Shown: positions 44,579 to 53,907 of the stretch, one piece after another
Layout of the letters: each line of letters starts with the position of its first letter
Position numbering within the stretch: position 1 is the first letter of the stretch
The notes under the pieces: model-generated
What the model was told of the DNA's origin: nothing
The model's input: only the letters and a program-made list of their open reading frames with translations
The model's database searches: none
From: Pandoraea norimbergensis
GTDB taxonomy: Bacteria; Pseudomonadota; Gammaproteobacteria; Burkholderiales; Burkholderiaceae
DNA length: 64,000 bases
Assembly: GCF_001465545.3 (NCBI RefSeq)
Contig: NZ_CP013480.3
Coordinates: 1,612,001 to 1,676,000, forward strand
Direction of reading: 5' to 3'
Translations under genes and position numbers: made by a program

Positions 44579-45125
44579 ACCTGAGCAGCGCGGTGTGCCA
44601 ACGTCAATGCCCTCTCCAGACGACACCACCCGATGTTGGCGGGATATCCGTCGAGCACTTGGCGCCTACTGCGAAACCTGTGTCTCGGGTCGCCATTCAC
44701 GAGGTCGTCCCGCCGATGGTCAAGCGGATGAAGCCAACGACTCAAGTTGTGAGACGTTAGCGGTGGAACTCGATCATGCCGGATCGTTGATGCTCCTTGC
44801 TGCGGTGGAGGGCGCAGTCCGGATCGACTATCAACGACGTGTGCGCGGCTGCTCTCGAGATCGTCTCTCACGGGCCATGCGTTCCTTGCACAGGAAAAAG
44901 GGGCATCGCGCACGCTTTGAAAGCGATTTGCTTCGTCTTTGGGGTGAGGAGGCCTTGGTCCAACGAGAAACTATCCAGGACTTGATTTATGCCATGCGCT
45001 ATCGACACTGGCTGGCGCACGGTCGATGTTGGTCCGAGGATCTGCATAGGGACTACGCATTCGATGACATTGACGAGATTGCCGTTGCATTCATGGAGGG
45101 TATGCGAACATACGCGGATCCGTGA
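44565..45125 (+). CDS. HEPN-like protein with R-x4-H motif, second gene of the pair
   Basis: This 186-residue protein has a C-terminal helical segment with RHWLAH (Arg147 to His152), fitting the R-x4-6-H signature of HEPN-domain ribonucleases, embedded in YAMRYRHWLAHGRCW. I recall similar uncharacterised proteins with an RHWLAHGRYW-like block followed by a Tyr-Asp-Phe-Asp-Asp stretch, as here (YAFDDIDEI). The N-terminal half is basic and variable. Starts at 44538 (GTG), 44565 or 44568 are possible; 44565 is chosen as an ATG overlapping the previous stop. Function as an RNase toxin is inference from the motif alone. It ends 22 bp before the drug exporter gene. Confidence 0.68.
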   Translation: MMIVEPEQRGVPTSMPSPDDTTRCWRDIRRALGAYCETCVSGRHSRGRPADGQADEANDSSCETLAVELDHAGSLMLLAAVEGAVRIDYQRRVRGCSRDRLSRAMRSLHRKKGHRARFESDLLRLWGEEALVQRETIQDLIYAMRYRHWLAHGRCWSEDLHRDYAFDDIDEIAVAFMEGMRTYADP

Positions 45126-45147
45126 TTTCCGTCGATGACGTGGCGCT

Positions 45148-46608
45148 ATGACCGAACCCACCCTCACTGCCTGGCGACAAAAGGCGATGCTTCTCGTCGT
45201 GTCCGTTGGCTTCTTCATGCAGACGCTGGACTCGACAATCGTCAACACGGCATTGCCTGCTATGGCACGCGATCTCGGTCAGTCGCCGCTGCACATGCAG
45301 GCAGTCGTCATTGCCTACGCACTGACAATGGCTGTGACGATTCCGCTCTCGGGGTGGTTGGCCGACCGGCTCGGCACACGCATCGTTTTCACGAGCGCAC
45401 TGACGATCTTTTCCATCGGCTCGGCGATGTGCGCCTATTCGACCACGCTCGATGCGCTCGTCCTCTGGCGAGTGGTGCAGGGGTTTGGCGGCGCTATGTT
45501 GTTGCCCGTGGGGCGTTTGGCGGTGCTTCGCGCATTCCCGCGCGAGCAATACCTGCAAGCACTGGCGTTCGTCGCCGTGCCGGGCATGATCGGTCCGCTG
45601 ATCGGCCCGACCCTTGGCGGCTGGCTGGTCAAGGTGGCCTCGTGGCATTGGGTCTTCCTCATCAATGTGCCGGTGGGCGTGCTCGGCTGCGTCGCGGCGC
45701 ACTTCTTTCTGGTCAATGCGAGGGCACCACATCAGACCCGGTTCGACATCAAGGGTTACCTGCTCCTCTCCGTCGGGATGATTGCCACGTCGCTGGCGCT
45801 CGACCGTCACGCGGACATGGCCGGGGCGCATGCCCTCATGCTCGTGTTGCTGGTCGTCGGGTTTGCCGGTTTCGTCGCCTATGGGCTTTATGCCAATCGC
45901 ACGCCGCAGCCGCTGTTCTCGCTGGCGATGTTCCGCGTGCATACGTTCAGCGTTGGCCTGCTGGGCAACCTGTTTGCGCGTATCGGCATTGCGGCGGTAC
46001 CTTACCTCGTACCGCTATTGCTTCAGGTCAGTCTTGGCTATTCCGCATTCGAGGCGGGGTTGCTCATGTTGCCGATCACGATCACCGGCATCTTTGCCAA
46101 GAGCCTCGCGACGCACTTGGTGACGCGGTACGGTTACCGTTCGGTGCTGGTCTGGAACACGATCCTCGCGGGCGTGGTGATGGCGAGTTTCGCGCTGGTG
46201 ACGCCGCATTACCCGGTGCCATTGCTCATCGTGCAGTTGGGGATTCTCGGCGGTGTGAATTCGATTCAGTTCACCGCGATGAATACGCTGACGCTCAAGG
46301 ACTTGAATCCGGACGATGCCAGCGGCGGCAATAGCCTGTTCTCGCTGGTGCAGATGCTGGCGATGAGCTTCGGTCTGACGGTCGGCGGCGCGTTGCTCGT
46401 GACGTTCACCGGGGCGTTTGGCGAGAGCGCGGGCGTTGGTGCGTTGCCGGCGTTCCGCGCAACGTTTGCTTGCGTCGGGTTCATCACCTGCTGTTCGGCA
46501 TGGATCTTCGCGCAATTGACCGATCGGGAACAACTCGCGAACGACGAACACGTGACGCCCGCACAGGCCGCTGCCGCAGCCACGACACCGCCGCCGCCCG
46601 CCAACTAG
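45148..46608 (+). CDS. MFS multidrug exporter, DHA2 (14-span) family, MdtD-like
   Basis: This 486-residue inner-membrane drug:proton antiporter of the EmrB/QacA class resembles E. coli MdtD. Family features are LDSTIVNTALPAMARDLG in helix 1 (motif D1), GWLADRLGTRIVF at motif A, RVVQGFGGAMLLPVGRLAVL at motif B and PGMIGPLIGPTLGGWL at motif C. The C-terminal 25 residues are Ala/Thr/Pro-rich and cytoplasmic. It follows the HEPN-like gene closely (22 bp) but is likely unrelated to it in function. The ribosome binding site is weak. It is convergent with a LysR gene. Confidence 0.88.
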   Translation: MTEPTLTAWRQKAMLLVVSVGFFMQTLDSTIVNTALPAMARDLGQSPLHMQAVVIAYALTMAVTIPLSGWLADRLGTRIVFTSALTIFSIGSAMCAYSTTLDALVLWRVVQGFGGAMLLPVGRLAVLRAFPREQYLQALAFVAVPGMIGPLIGPTLGGWLVKVASWHWVFLINVPVGVLGCVAAHFFLVNARAPHQTRFDIKGYLLLSVGMIATSLALDRHADMAGAHALMLVLLVVGFAGFVAYGLYANRTPQPLFSLAMFRVHTFSVGLLGNLFARIGIAAVPYLVPLLLQVSLGYSAFEAGLLMLPITITGIFAKSLATHLVTRYGYRSVLVWNTILAGVVMASFALVTPHYPVPLLIVQLGILGGVNSIQFTAMNTLTLKDLNPDDASGGNSLFSLVQMLAMSFGLTVGGALLVTFTGAFGESAGVGALPAFRATFACVGFITCCSAWIFAQLTDREQLANDEHVTPAQAAAAATTPPPPAN

Positions 46609-46669
46609 GCGACGTTGACTGTCACCAAGCGGTACGAAGGCTCCGGCGACACCGGCAGCGTGAAACGCG

Positions 46670-47596
46670 TCAGTCGCGTGCAGCGAGCGGCCGGTCAAGA
46701 ATCTCAGGCGCACGGATTGCATCGATCAGCAGCCCGAGGAACGCTTCGACGGGCGCGGGCAGTGTGCGGCCAGCCATCGTCTGCACTTGCAGCGAGCGCT
46801 GATGTAACGCCGGGTTGCGGATCGGAATGGCGACCAGACCTTCCGGCGCGAGGCGGCTGCGTACGGTCAGCAGGCCGGTGAGGGTGACGGCGTTACCTGA
46901 GCGCACAAAGCTGTGCAGTGCCGCGTGGTAGTTGCTGACGAACACGGGCTCGAACAACAGCCCTTCGAGCGTGCAGCACAGATCGAACATCTGCCTGATG
47001 GTCACACCGGCATTCGACAGCGCGAGCGGGTAGGGCAGCAGGTCAGCCAGCGCCACATCGCGACGCTTCGCCAACGGATGCGCGCGTGCCATCAACGCGT
47101 AGATCGGTGCGGGCTGGGTGTGCACGACCTGCACGCCTTTTTCCGGCGCCACGCTGAAACAAACCGCAATGTCGGCCTCACCATCGCGCACCCGCTCGGT
47201 TGCCACGAACGGTGAGACGACATCGAGCAGGAAATGCGCGCCGGGGTAAGCCTCTCGGAAGCGCGCGAAAACCTGTGGCAGGAAATCTCGCGCTACACCC
47301 TCGGCGCTTGCCACGCGAATCGTGGCGCGTCCCACTTCAGTCAGCCCCCGAATTTCCGACGTCACCCGCTCGGCATCGAGCAAGACGCGCCGCGCGTGAT
47401 CGGCCAGCATTTCTCCCGCCTCGCTAAGCACCATGCCCCGAGGACGTCGCTCGAACAGTGGCGTGCCCAGATCCTCTTCCAGCTTGGCGATCTGTCGGCT
47501 CAGTGCCGATACCGCGACGTGCAGGCGCTCCGACGCGCGGCTGAGCGACCCGGTTCGAGCCACTTCGAGAAAGTAACGCAAGGCGTGAGTTTGCAT
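46670..47596 (-). CDS. LysR-family transcriptional regulator, divergent from the M20 peptidase
   Basis: This 308-residue regulator has an N-terminal LysR helix-turn-helix (about residues 2-60: MQTHALRYFLEVARTGSLSR, with SALSRQIAKLEEDLG as recognition part) and an effector-binding domain from about 88 onward. The in-frame start at 47653 would add 19 residues that are untypical; the ATG at 47596 puts the HTH at the very N-terminus as is usual. It diverges from the M20 peptidase gene, with a perfect 17-base palindrome in the 242 bp spacer. It probably controls the peptidase and its now truncated transporter. Inducer unknown; a peptide or N-substituted amino acid would fit. Confidence 0.88.
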   Translation of the reverse strand: MQTHALRYFLEVARTGSLSRASERLHVAVSALSRQIAKLEEDLGTPLFERRPRGMVLSEAGEMLADHARRVLLDAERVTSEIRGLTEVGRATIRVASAEGVARDFLPQVFARFREAYPGAHFLLDVVSPFVATERVRDGEADIAVCFSVAPEKGVQVVHTQPAPIYALMARAHPLAKRRDVALADLLPYPLALSNAGVTIRQMFDLCCTLEGLLFEPVFVSNYHAALHSFVRSGNAVTLTGLLTVRSRLAPEGLVAIPIRNPALHQRSLQVQTMAGRTLPAPVEAFLGLLIDAIRAPEILDRPLAARD

Positions 47597-47675
47597 GGGC
47601 GAGATGGGGCCATGGACAAGGGCGGAAACAACGATAGGCAAAGGCGCTGACACGCGCGGAATGCTCGCTTTCTGC

Positions 47676-47692
47676 TTTGCCGAAACGGCAAA
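47676..47692. promoter_or_regulatory. LysR-type operator candidate
   Basis: TTTGCCG-AAA-CGGCAAA is a perfect 17-base palindrome containing the T-N11-A pattern, placed between the divergent LysR and M20 peptidase genes, 80 bp from the regulator start. Confidence 0.6.
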
Positions 47693-47838
47693 GAAACGTT
47701 CGAAATATTATCATTGTTGTCAAAAAAACCGACTTCTAGAATGGCCTGAACGGTTGTGCCAGAGCGTGCTACCGACACGCGTCGCAGCGCTTGTGCGAGC
47801 CCCGGCCGCCGTCCCCATAAGCCATCTGGAGACATGCA

Positions 47839-49236
47839 GTGACCCGTAATGCCGCAATTGCCCAAGCCACCGCCCAATACGATTCGGGCGCATTTCTCGA
47901 TACCCTCAACCGCCGCGTGGCGTTCAAGACAGAGAGTCAGGAAGCTGATAGCGGCGAGATTCTCCACGCTTATCTCGCAGACGAAATGACCCCCGCGCTC
48001 GCCGCGCTGGGTTTTACCTCGCGTATCGTGCCGAACCCGGCGCCGGGCGGCGGTCCGTTCCTGATTGCGGAACGCCGCGAAGGTGACGACCTGCCCACGG
48101 TGCTGACCTACGGTCACGGCGACGTGGTGCGTGGCTACGACGCGCAATGGCGCACCGGCCTGAAGCCGTGGGAGATCGTCGTCGAGGGCGACCGTTGGTA
48201 CGGACGCGGCACCGCGGACAACAAAGGGCAGCACACGATCAACCTGGCGGCGCTCGCAGAAGTACTCGCCGCACGCGGCGGCAAACTTGGCTACAACGTG
48301 AAGATGATCGTGGAGATGGGCGAGGAAATGGGCTCGCCCGGCCTGCACGCAGTCTGTGAACAACTGCGCGAGGAGTTGCGTGCCGACGTCCTGATCGCCT
48401 CCGACGGTCCGCGCTTAGCAGCAACGCACCCCACGGTCTTCCTCGGCTCGCGCGGTCTCGTCAACTTCAAGCTGAGTCTGAATCTGCGTGAAGGTGGTCA
48501 CCACTCGGGCAACTGGGGCGGCTTGTTGCGCAACCCGGGCGTGGTGCTGGCCAACGCGATTGCGTCGATGGTCGATGGCAACGGCAAGATTCTGGTCGAA
48601 GGGCTCCGTCCGCCGGCGCTGCCTGCGTCGGTGCGCCGCGCGCTTGCCGGTCTGGAAGTCGGCGGTGGTCCGAACGATCCCGAAGTCGATGCCGACTACG
48701 GCGAGCCGGGCCTGACCCCAACCGAGCGCGTGATCGGCTGGAACAACATCGAAGTGCTGGCGTTCAAGACGGGCAACCCCGAAAAGCCGGTCAACGCGAT
48801 TCCCCCCTACGCCTATGCCCACATGCAGATCCGCTTCGTGGTCGGCACTGACTGGGAGCGACTGGGCGAGATCGTACGCCAGCATCTCGACGCGCACGGC
48901 TTCACGATGGTCGATGTGGAAGTGGAGCGCGGGGTGATGGCGACGCGCCTTGATCCGGAGGACCCGTGGGTGTTGTGGGCACTGGCGTCGATGCGCGAGA
49001 CCACCGGCAAGCCGCCGGTCCTGCTGCCCAATCTCGGTGGCACGTTGCCGAACGATGTGTTTGCCGACGTGCTGGGCTTGCCGACATTGTGGGTGCCGCA
49101 TTCATACCCGGCCTGCTCGCAGCATGCGCCCGACGAGCACTTGCTTGGCTCGGTGGCGCGTGAGGCGTTGCAAATCATGGCGGGATTGTTCTGGGATCTG
49201 GGCGACGTCGATCTGAAAGAGGGAAAACCGCGATGA
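47839..49236 (+). CDS. M20-family metallopeptidase
   Basis: This 465-residue zinc-dependent amidohydrolase/peptidase is related to ArgE, DapE and carboxypeptidase G2. The metal site is readable: YGHGDVVRG (about residues 94-102), RGTADNKGQ with the bridging Asp (about 133), EMGEEMGS with the catalytic Glu pair, and the C-terminal HSYPACSQHAPDEH with a His ligand. Translation starts at GTG 47839 with GGAG eleven bases upstream. Such enzymes remove N-acyl groups or cleave short peptides; the substrate is unknown. Its stop overlaps the ATG of a transporter gene (ATGA), but that gene is broken after 57 codons, so the original peptidase-transporter pair has been disrupted. Confidence 0.9.
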   Translation: MTRNAAIAQATAQYDSGAFLDTLNRRVAFKTESQEADSGEILHAYLADEMTPALAALGFTSRIVPNPAPGGGPFLIAERREGDDLPTVLTYGHGDVVRGYDAQWRTGLKPWEIVVEGDRWYGRGTADNKGQHTINLAALAEVLAARGGKLGYNVKMIVEMGEEMGSPGLHAVCEQLREELRADVLIASDGPRLAATHPTVFLGSRGLVNFKLSLNLREGGHHSGNWGGLLRNPGVVLANAIASMVDGNGKILVEGLRPPALPASVRRALAGLEVGGGPNDPEVDADYGEPGLTPTERVIGWNNIEVLAFKTGNPEKPVNAIPPYAYAHMQIRFVVGTDWERLGEIVRQHLDAHGFTMVDVEVERGVMATRLDPEDPWVLWALASMRETTGKPPVLLPNLGGTLPNDVFADVLGLPTLWVPHSYPACSQHAPDEHLLGSVAREALQIMAGLFWDLGDVDLKEGKPR

Positions 49237-49403
49237 ACACATCTGCAACCGCCTCCGGGGCGGGGCACACGGGAAGTCTTCCGGATGTCGGCGCGGAAGC
49301 TTCTTCCGATGCCCGCACGACCGCCCACGTGCCCGTCTACAAGTTGATCGTTGCCACGTCGATTGGCAATGCGCTCGAATGGTATGACTTGATCGTCTAC
49401 GGT
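49233..49403 (+). pseudogene. 5' fragment of an MFS transporter (metabolite:H+ symporter type)
   Basis: The first ~57 codons of an MHS-family permease remain: a Ser/Thr/Ala-rich N-terminus followed by VYKLIVATSIGNALEWYDLI, the unmistakable start of helix 1 in this family (compare ProP, KgtP, ShiA types). After VYG the frame continues as unrelated sequence for 27 codons and stops at 49485-49487. The normal gene would be about 430 codons. The break at about 49403 coincides with the end of the haemagglutinin fragment on the other strand. It overlaps the peptidase stop by ATGA, so both were one operon. Confidence 0.85.
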
Positions 49404-50383
49404 TGCCGTCACCCGCATGCGCGACTGTACCGCTGGTGTTGTCGAATGTCCGTGTCTCGATCCGTGCGTCACGCGCGGCAAGCTTGATGGCTCCAGTGCG
49501 ATTGCTCAGGGCTTCCGTGATGTTCAGGTGCGCGGGCGCATCGCCCTGCGGGTCGGACTGCACAATCTCGCCCGTGTCGTTGTCGAGCCGGACTGCATTC
49601 ATCGTCAACCGGGCGGAGGACATCTGCCCGCGAACGTTGCGGATCGTGTTAGCCGACGTATCTAGATGGCCAGCCGTATCCAACTTGCCGCCGGAATTGT
49701 CCAGAACATTGCCCACGGCAAGCACGACGTGTTGACGGGCGAGAATCTGACCGCCGGTGTTCAGAAGGCTGCCCGCCGTCTCGAACCGGAACGTACCGTC
49801 CGATGCCCATCTCCCGCTATTGATGGCATTGCCGGCCGTAACGGCCACATCGCCCTTGCCAGCGATCTCGCCTTGGGTGTCGTTGCACGAGGCGTTGAGC
49901 AACTCGCGGGACACGTTGATTCGCATCTCCGCATCGCTCAACGCCAATAAACGACCGCCGTCGTTGTGCAGCGCCCCAGCGTCGAGCGAGAACAGGCCGC
50001 CCGATTGAATCAGACCGACTTGATTGCTCATCAACCCGTGCGTGAGCAAGTACAGCGCGTGCTGCGCGGAGACGGTGCCTCTGTCATTGCGCCCGCTATC
50101 CGCGCTCACACGCATCGTGCCGTTGGTGGCGAGTGTGCCGTCGGCGTTATCAAATAGGCCCGTTGACAGGCGCAGCACCCCCGCGCCCGCGTGCTCGATC
50201 TTGCCCGACGTGTTGTCCAGCGCCGTCGAGGTGACTGACAGGTCCTCGCCGTTGGCGGTGATTTGGCCGTTGCGGTTATCCAGCGCACCGGGAAGGGCGA
50301 GTTTCGTGGAGGATGTTCCCCACTGAGAGATGCTGCCGCCCCGATTGCTTAACCCGGCGGAGGTCACTGACAGGTGCTGCGTC
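49404..50383 (-). pseudogene. Internal fragment of a filamentous haemagglutinin/CdiA-type gene
   Basis: About 325 codons of continuous minus-strand reading frame consist of ~20-residue haemagglutinin repeats of the pattern LDNxxGxI...LxVTxxxL. Examples are ALDNRNGQITANGEDLSVTS and ALDNTSGKIEHAGAGVLRLS, and later NVLDNSGGKLDTAGHLDTSA. This is the beta-helical shaft of a two-partner-secretion exoprotein. No start codon region, secretion (TPS) domain or C-terminal toxin remains. The upstream end is joined to a truncated ShlB-type gene, the downstream end to the transporter fragment. The open frame suggests recent decay. Confidence 0.88.
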
Positions 50384-51121
50384 GGCCGAGATCACCCCCG
50401 GGATTAGCCGCAGCGTCAGGCGACCGCCCGTCAGATCCTGTTCGGGCACCACCACGCGTGTCGTCAGCCAGCCGCGGGCCAACACGGCATCTGTGGCGAA
50501 GGTTGCTATCTGGGTGACCCCCGCAGCCCCCGCGCACTGCGTGATGAACGGCGTCAGGGCGCTGTGCATGAATTCGAATGACGCAGGGAGAGGCGTACCG
50601 TCCACGGTGGCGACATCGATGTCGCGAAGCACCACGCATGGCGCTTCCGCCGGTAGCGTGGTCAGTGGCGCGGTGTCAGGCGCCGTTGGTGCGGCGGGCG
50701 CGACAGGTGTGACGGGGGACAGGCGGACATCGGGGGCGTCGCTACGTCGGCCGCGTTCTTCGGTCTCGCGCCGTTGCTGTTCGAGCCGCTGGTCTTGCAC
50801 GCCCTGACGGGTGGCGTCGCGAAGGTCGGGGAGGGGAACGGGCTGTACGGGCCGTGTAGCTTGAGTGGACGGTGCGGTGTCGGCGGCGTTCGCCACAAGG
50901 GAGACGGCGAGGACAAGCGCTGCGGCAACTGCATGCGCAATACGGCGTCGCGCCGCGAGCGTTCGGCACCATCCACCGCATCTGAGGACTATGTCGCCGA
51001 TGCGGGGCGGGAAAAAATCAAGACTGGCACGGTGTGTCACGAATGCATTGCCCGATGATGAGTTCGAAAACGCAGCGCGCAACAAGACACCCGTCGGCCG
51101 AAGGCCGTCGGTACGTGTCAT
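50373..51121 (-). pseudogene. 5' fragment of a ShlB/FhaC/HecB-type outer-membrane transporter
   Basis: About 250 codons remain of the two-partner-secretion translocator: a signal-peptide-like RRRIAHAVAAALVLAVSLV, a Gln/Arg-rich linker (QRLEQQRRETEERGR), and a POTRA_2 domain (CVVLRDIDVATVDGTPLPAS through LTTRVVVPEQDLTGGRLTLR). The frame breaks after LIPGVISADA, just where the barrel should begin; the full protein would be ~560-590 residues. The junction at 50373-50383 leads straight into the haemagglutinin repeats, with short overlapping sequence (GACGCAGCA) readable from both sides. The fragment is non-functional as a transporter. Confidence 0.87.
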
Positions 51122-51555
51122 TTCGTGTGCGCACGCAGGTGCGGGAGGAGGGCGTAAAAGCGAGCACGACAGGCGTGCTACAGCCGGGGGGGCTTACACC
51201 TACGCGTTAGGCCGGGGTTTGCAATGAGAACCACAGATGGCGAAACAGACAGCGATTTTGTCAGTCTGGCGGTGACTTGTAATTGTAAAAATCGCTCAAA
51301 TGACGAGAATCGGAATCGTCCGATACGGTGTTACGTGATATCCCAAGCTGTTTTTGGCATGTGGACGCATGATTTAAGCATTTGGTAATCGCGAGCCGAT
51401 CGCTCGTCGATACCTCGCGTTTTCCCCAGTCCCCGGCCCGAAATCCGAGCTTGTAGCGGGTAATTTTTTTCGCTAGTATTTTAGGCATAAACTATTTACG
51501 ATTTAACAAAGATCGACGTGAACGGTGTGTGGTCTGTGTTTTCCGGAGGGTGGAG
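51122..51555 (+). promoter_or_regulatory. Promoter region of the aromatic CoA operon
   Basis: This 434 bp stretch is without a supported gene. Its right part is AT-rich and should hold the operon promoter. A perfect repeat ATCGGA-ATCG-TCCGAT lies at 51309-51324. A strong GGAGG-type ribosome binding site (51545-51549) precedes the first gene. The left part held the promoter of the decayed ShlB-type gene. Confidence 0.45.
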
Positions 51556-53898
51556 ATGAATATCGTCTGTATCGGTGGCGGTCCTGCCGGCCTGTATTTC
51601 GGGTTGTTGATGAAGCTGCGCCAACCGTCGCACCGCGTGGTGGTGGTCGAGCGCAATCGTCCGTACGACACCTTCGGTTGGGGCGTGGTGTTCTCCGACG
51701 CCACCATGGACAACCTCCAGGTCGCCGATCCGGTGAGCGCCGCACAGATCAACGAGGCCTTCAATCACTGGGACGACATCGATATCCACTTCGAAGGCCG
51801 CACCATCACCTCGGGTGGCCACGGCTTCATCGGCGTTGGCCGCAAGAAGCTTCTCAATATCCTTCAGGCACGGTGTGAAGCGCTCGGCGTGGAACTCGTC
51901 TTCGAGACGGATGTTTCCGACGATCAGGAGATCGCCCGCCGTTATCAAGCCGATCTGGTGATCGCTTCCGATGGCCTGAACAGCCGCATTCGCACCCGTT
52001 ACGCCGACTCGTTCCGCCCCGACATCGACACGCGCAAGAATCGCTTCGTCTGGCTCGGCACGCATCAACGCTTCGACGCCTTCACCTTTGCATTCGAGAA
52101 AACCGAGCACGGCTGGTTTCAGGCTCACGCCTACCAGTTCGATGCCGACACGTCGACGTTCATCGTCGAGACCCCCGAGGAAGTCTGGCGCGCCCACGGC
52201 ATCGACCAGATGAGCCAGGAAGAGGGTGTGAAGTTCTGCGAGCAACTGTTTGCCAAGTACCTCGGCGGCAATGAGCTGCTGAGCAACGCCAAGCACCTGC
52301 GCGGCTCTGCGATCTGGATTCAGTTCCCGCGCGTGATCTGCGAGCGTTGGGTGCACTGGAACGATATGGACGGCAAGCGCGTGCCGGTGGTGCTGATGGG
52401 CGACGCTGCCCACACGGCGCACTTCTCCATCGGCTCGGGTACCAAGCTCGCGCTCGAAGACTCCATCGCGCTGGCCGACGGTCTGGGGACCGACGGCGTC
52501 GATGCGCTGCCGCGTGTCCTCAACGATTACGAGGCAGCGCGCAGCATCGAAGTGCTCAAGATTCAGAACGCCGCGCGTAATTCCACGGAATGGTTCGAGA
52601 CCGTCGATCGCTACGCCAATTTCTCGCCGGAACAATTCGCCTACTCGCTGCTGACCCGCTCACAGCGCATCTCGCACGAGAATCTGCGCGTGCGCGACGC
52701 GGCTTATGTCGACGGTTTCGAAGACTGGCTTGCGTCGCACGCGGGTGTGGAACGCACCGCCGGTCAGCACTCGATTCCGCCGATGTTCACGCCGTTCAAG
52801 GCACGCGGACTCACGCTCAAGAATCGCATCGTGATGTCGCCGATGGCCATGTATTCGGCCGTTGACGGCGTGCCGGGCGACTTCCATCTGGTGCACCTTG
52901 GCAGCCGCGCGCTGGGCGGCGCAGGCATGATCGTCGCCGAAATGACCTGTGTGTCGCCCGACGCACGTATCACGCCCGGATGCCCGGGGCTGTGGAACGA
53001 CACGCAACGCGACGCGTGGAAACGCATCGTCGATTTTGTGCACGCCGGCGGCGACGCGAAGATCGCCATGCAGATCGGCCACGCCGGACGCAAAGGCTCG
53101 ACGCGCCTCGCGTGGGACGGCATCGACCAGCCGCTCGATGACGGCAACTGGCCGCTCATTTCTGCCTCGCCGCTGCCCTATATCGACGGTGTCTCGCAGA
53201 CGCCCCGCGAAATGACGCGCGCCGACATGGACCGCGTGAAAGACGACTTCGTGCAAGCCACGCGCCGCGCAGCCGAGGCCGGTTTCGACTGGCTTGAACT
53301 GCACTGCGCGCACGGCTATCTGCTGTCGAGCTTCATCTCGCCGCTGACGAATCAGCGCAGCGATGAATACGGCGGCTCGCTGGAGAACCGCCTGCGCTAT
53401 CCGCTCGAAGTGTTCCACGCGGTGCGCGCCGTGTGGCCGGAGAACAAGCCGATGTCGGTGCGTATTTCCGCCAGCGACTGGGTCGAAGGCGGCATCACGC
53501 CGGACGACGCAGTGCTCATCGCCCGTGCCTTCAAGGCCGCAGGCGCCGACCTCATCGATTGTTCGTCGGGTCAGGTGAGCAAGGAAGAGAAGCCGGTTTA
53601 TGGCCGCATGTTCCAGACGCCGTTCGCCGATCGCGTGCGCAACGACGCCGGTATTCCGACAATTGCCGTGGGCGCCATCTTTGAGGCGGATCACGTGAAC
53701 AGCATCATCGCGTCGGGCCGCGCAGACCTGTGCGCACTGGCGCGCCCGCATCTGGCCGACCCGTTCTGGACGCTGCACGAAGCGGCAAAGATCGGCTACA
53801 AGGATCTCGCGTGGCCGGCGCAGTACTATGCCGGCAAACGTCAGTACGAGACCAATCTGGAACGTGCTGCCGCCTACGCACAACAGATCGGTAAATAA
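51556..53898 (+). CDS. Two-domain aminobenzoyl-CoA monooxygenase/reductase
   Basis: This 780-residue fusion flavoenzyme has residues ~1-400 as an FAD aromatic monooxygenase ([10 protein letters not shown] at 6-15, [12 protein letters not shown], and the second FAD motif [20 protein letters not shown]). Residues ~410-780 are an old-yellow-enzyme-type NADH:FMN oxidoreductase ([20 protein letters not shown], then [22 protein letters not shown]). This architecture is that of anthraniloyl-CoA monooxygenase (EC 1.14.13.40) of Azoarcus evansii, which hydroxylates and reduces 2-aminobenzoyl-CoA, and of proteins labelled salicylyl-CoA 5-hydroxylase. The CoA ligase and RidA gene in the same operon favour the aminobenzoate substrate. 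Confidence 0.9.
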   Translation: MNIVCIGGGPAGLYFGLLMKLRQPSHRVVVVERNRPYDTFGWGVVFSDATMDNLQVADPVSAAQINEAFNHWDDIDIHFEGRTITSGGHGFIGVGRKKLLNILQARCEALGVELVFETDVSDDQEIARRYQADLVIASDGLNSRIRTRYADSFRPDIDTRKNRFVWLGTHQRFDAFTFAFEKTEHGWFQAHAYQFDADTSTFIVETPEEVWRAHGIDQMSQEEGVKFCEQLFAKYLGGNELLSNAKHLRGSAIWIQFPRVICERWVHWNDMDGKRVPVVLMGDAAHTAHFSIGSGTKLALEDSIALADGLGTDGVDALPRVLNDYEAARSIEVLKIQNAARNSTEWFETVDRYANFSPEQFAYSLLTRSQRISHENLRVRDAAYVDGFEDWLASHAGVERTAGQHSIPPMFTPFKARGLTLKNRIVMSPMAMYSAVDGVPGDFHLVHLGSRALGGAGMIVAEMTCVSPDARITPGCPGLWNDTQRDAWKRIVDFVHAGGDAKIAMQIGHAGRKGSTRLAWDGIDQPLDDGNWPLISASPLPYIDGVSQTPREMTRADMDRVKDDFVQATRRAAEAGFDWLELHCAHGYLLSSFISPLTNQRSDEYGGSLENRLRYPLEVFHAVRAVWPENKPMSVRISASDWVEGGITPDDAVLIARAFKAAGADLIDCSSGQVSKEEKPVYGRMFQTPFADRVRNDAGIPTIAVGAIFEADHVNSIIASGRADLCALARPHLADPFWTLHEAAKIGYKDLAWPAQYYAGKRQYETNLERAAAYAQQIGK

Positions 53899-53907
53899 GG
53901 ACGCGTG

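Noticed and set aside
35043..51491. 12-mer TTTAGGCATAAA shared upstream of mltD (35043) and the aromatic operon (51480)
   Set aside because: In 64 kb about a hundred pairs of identical 12-mers are expected by chance, and the two promoters have nothing else in common.
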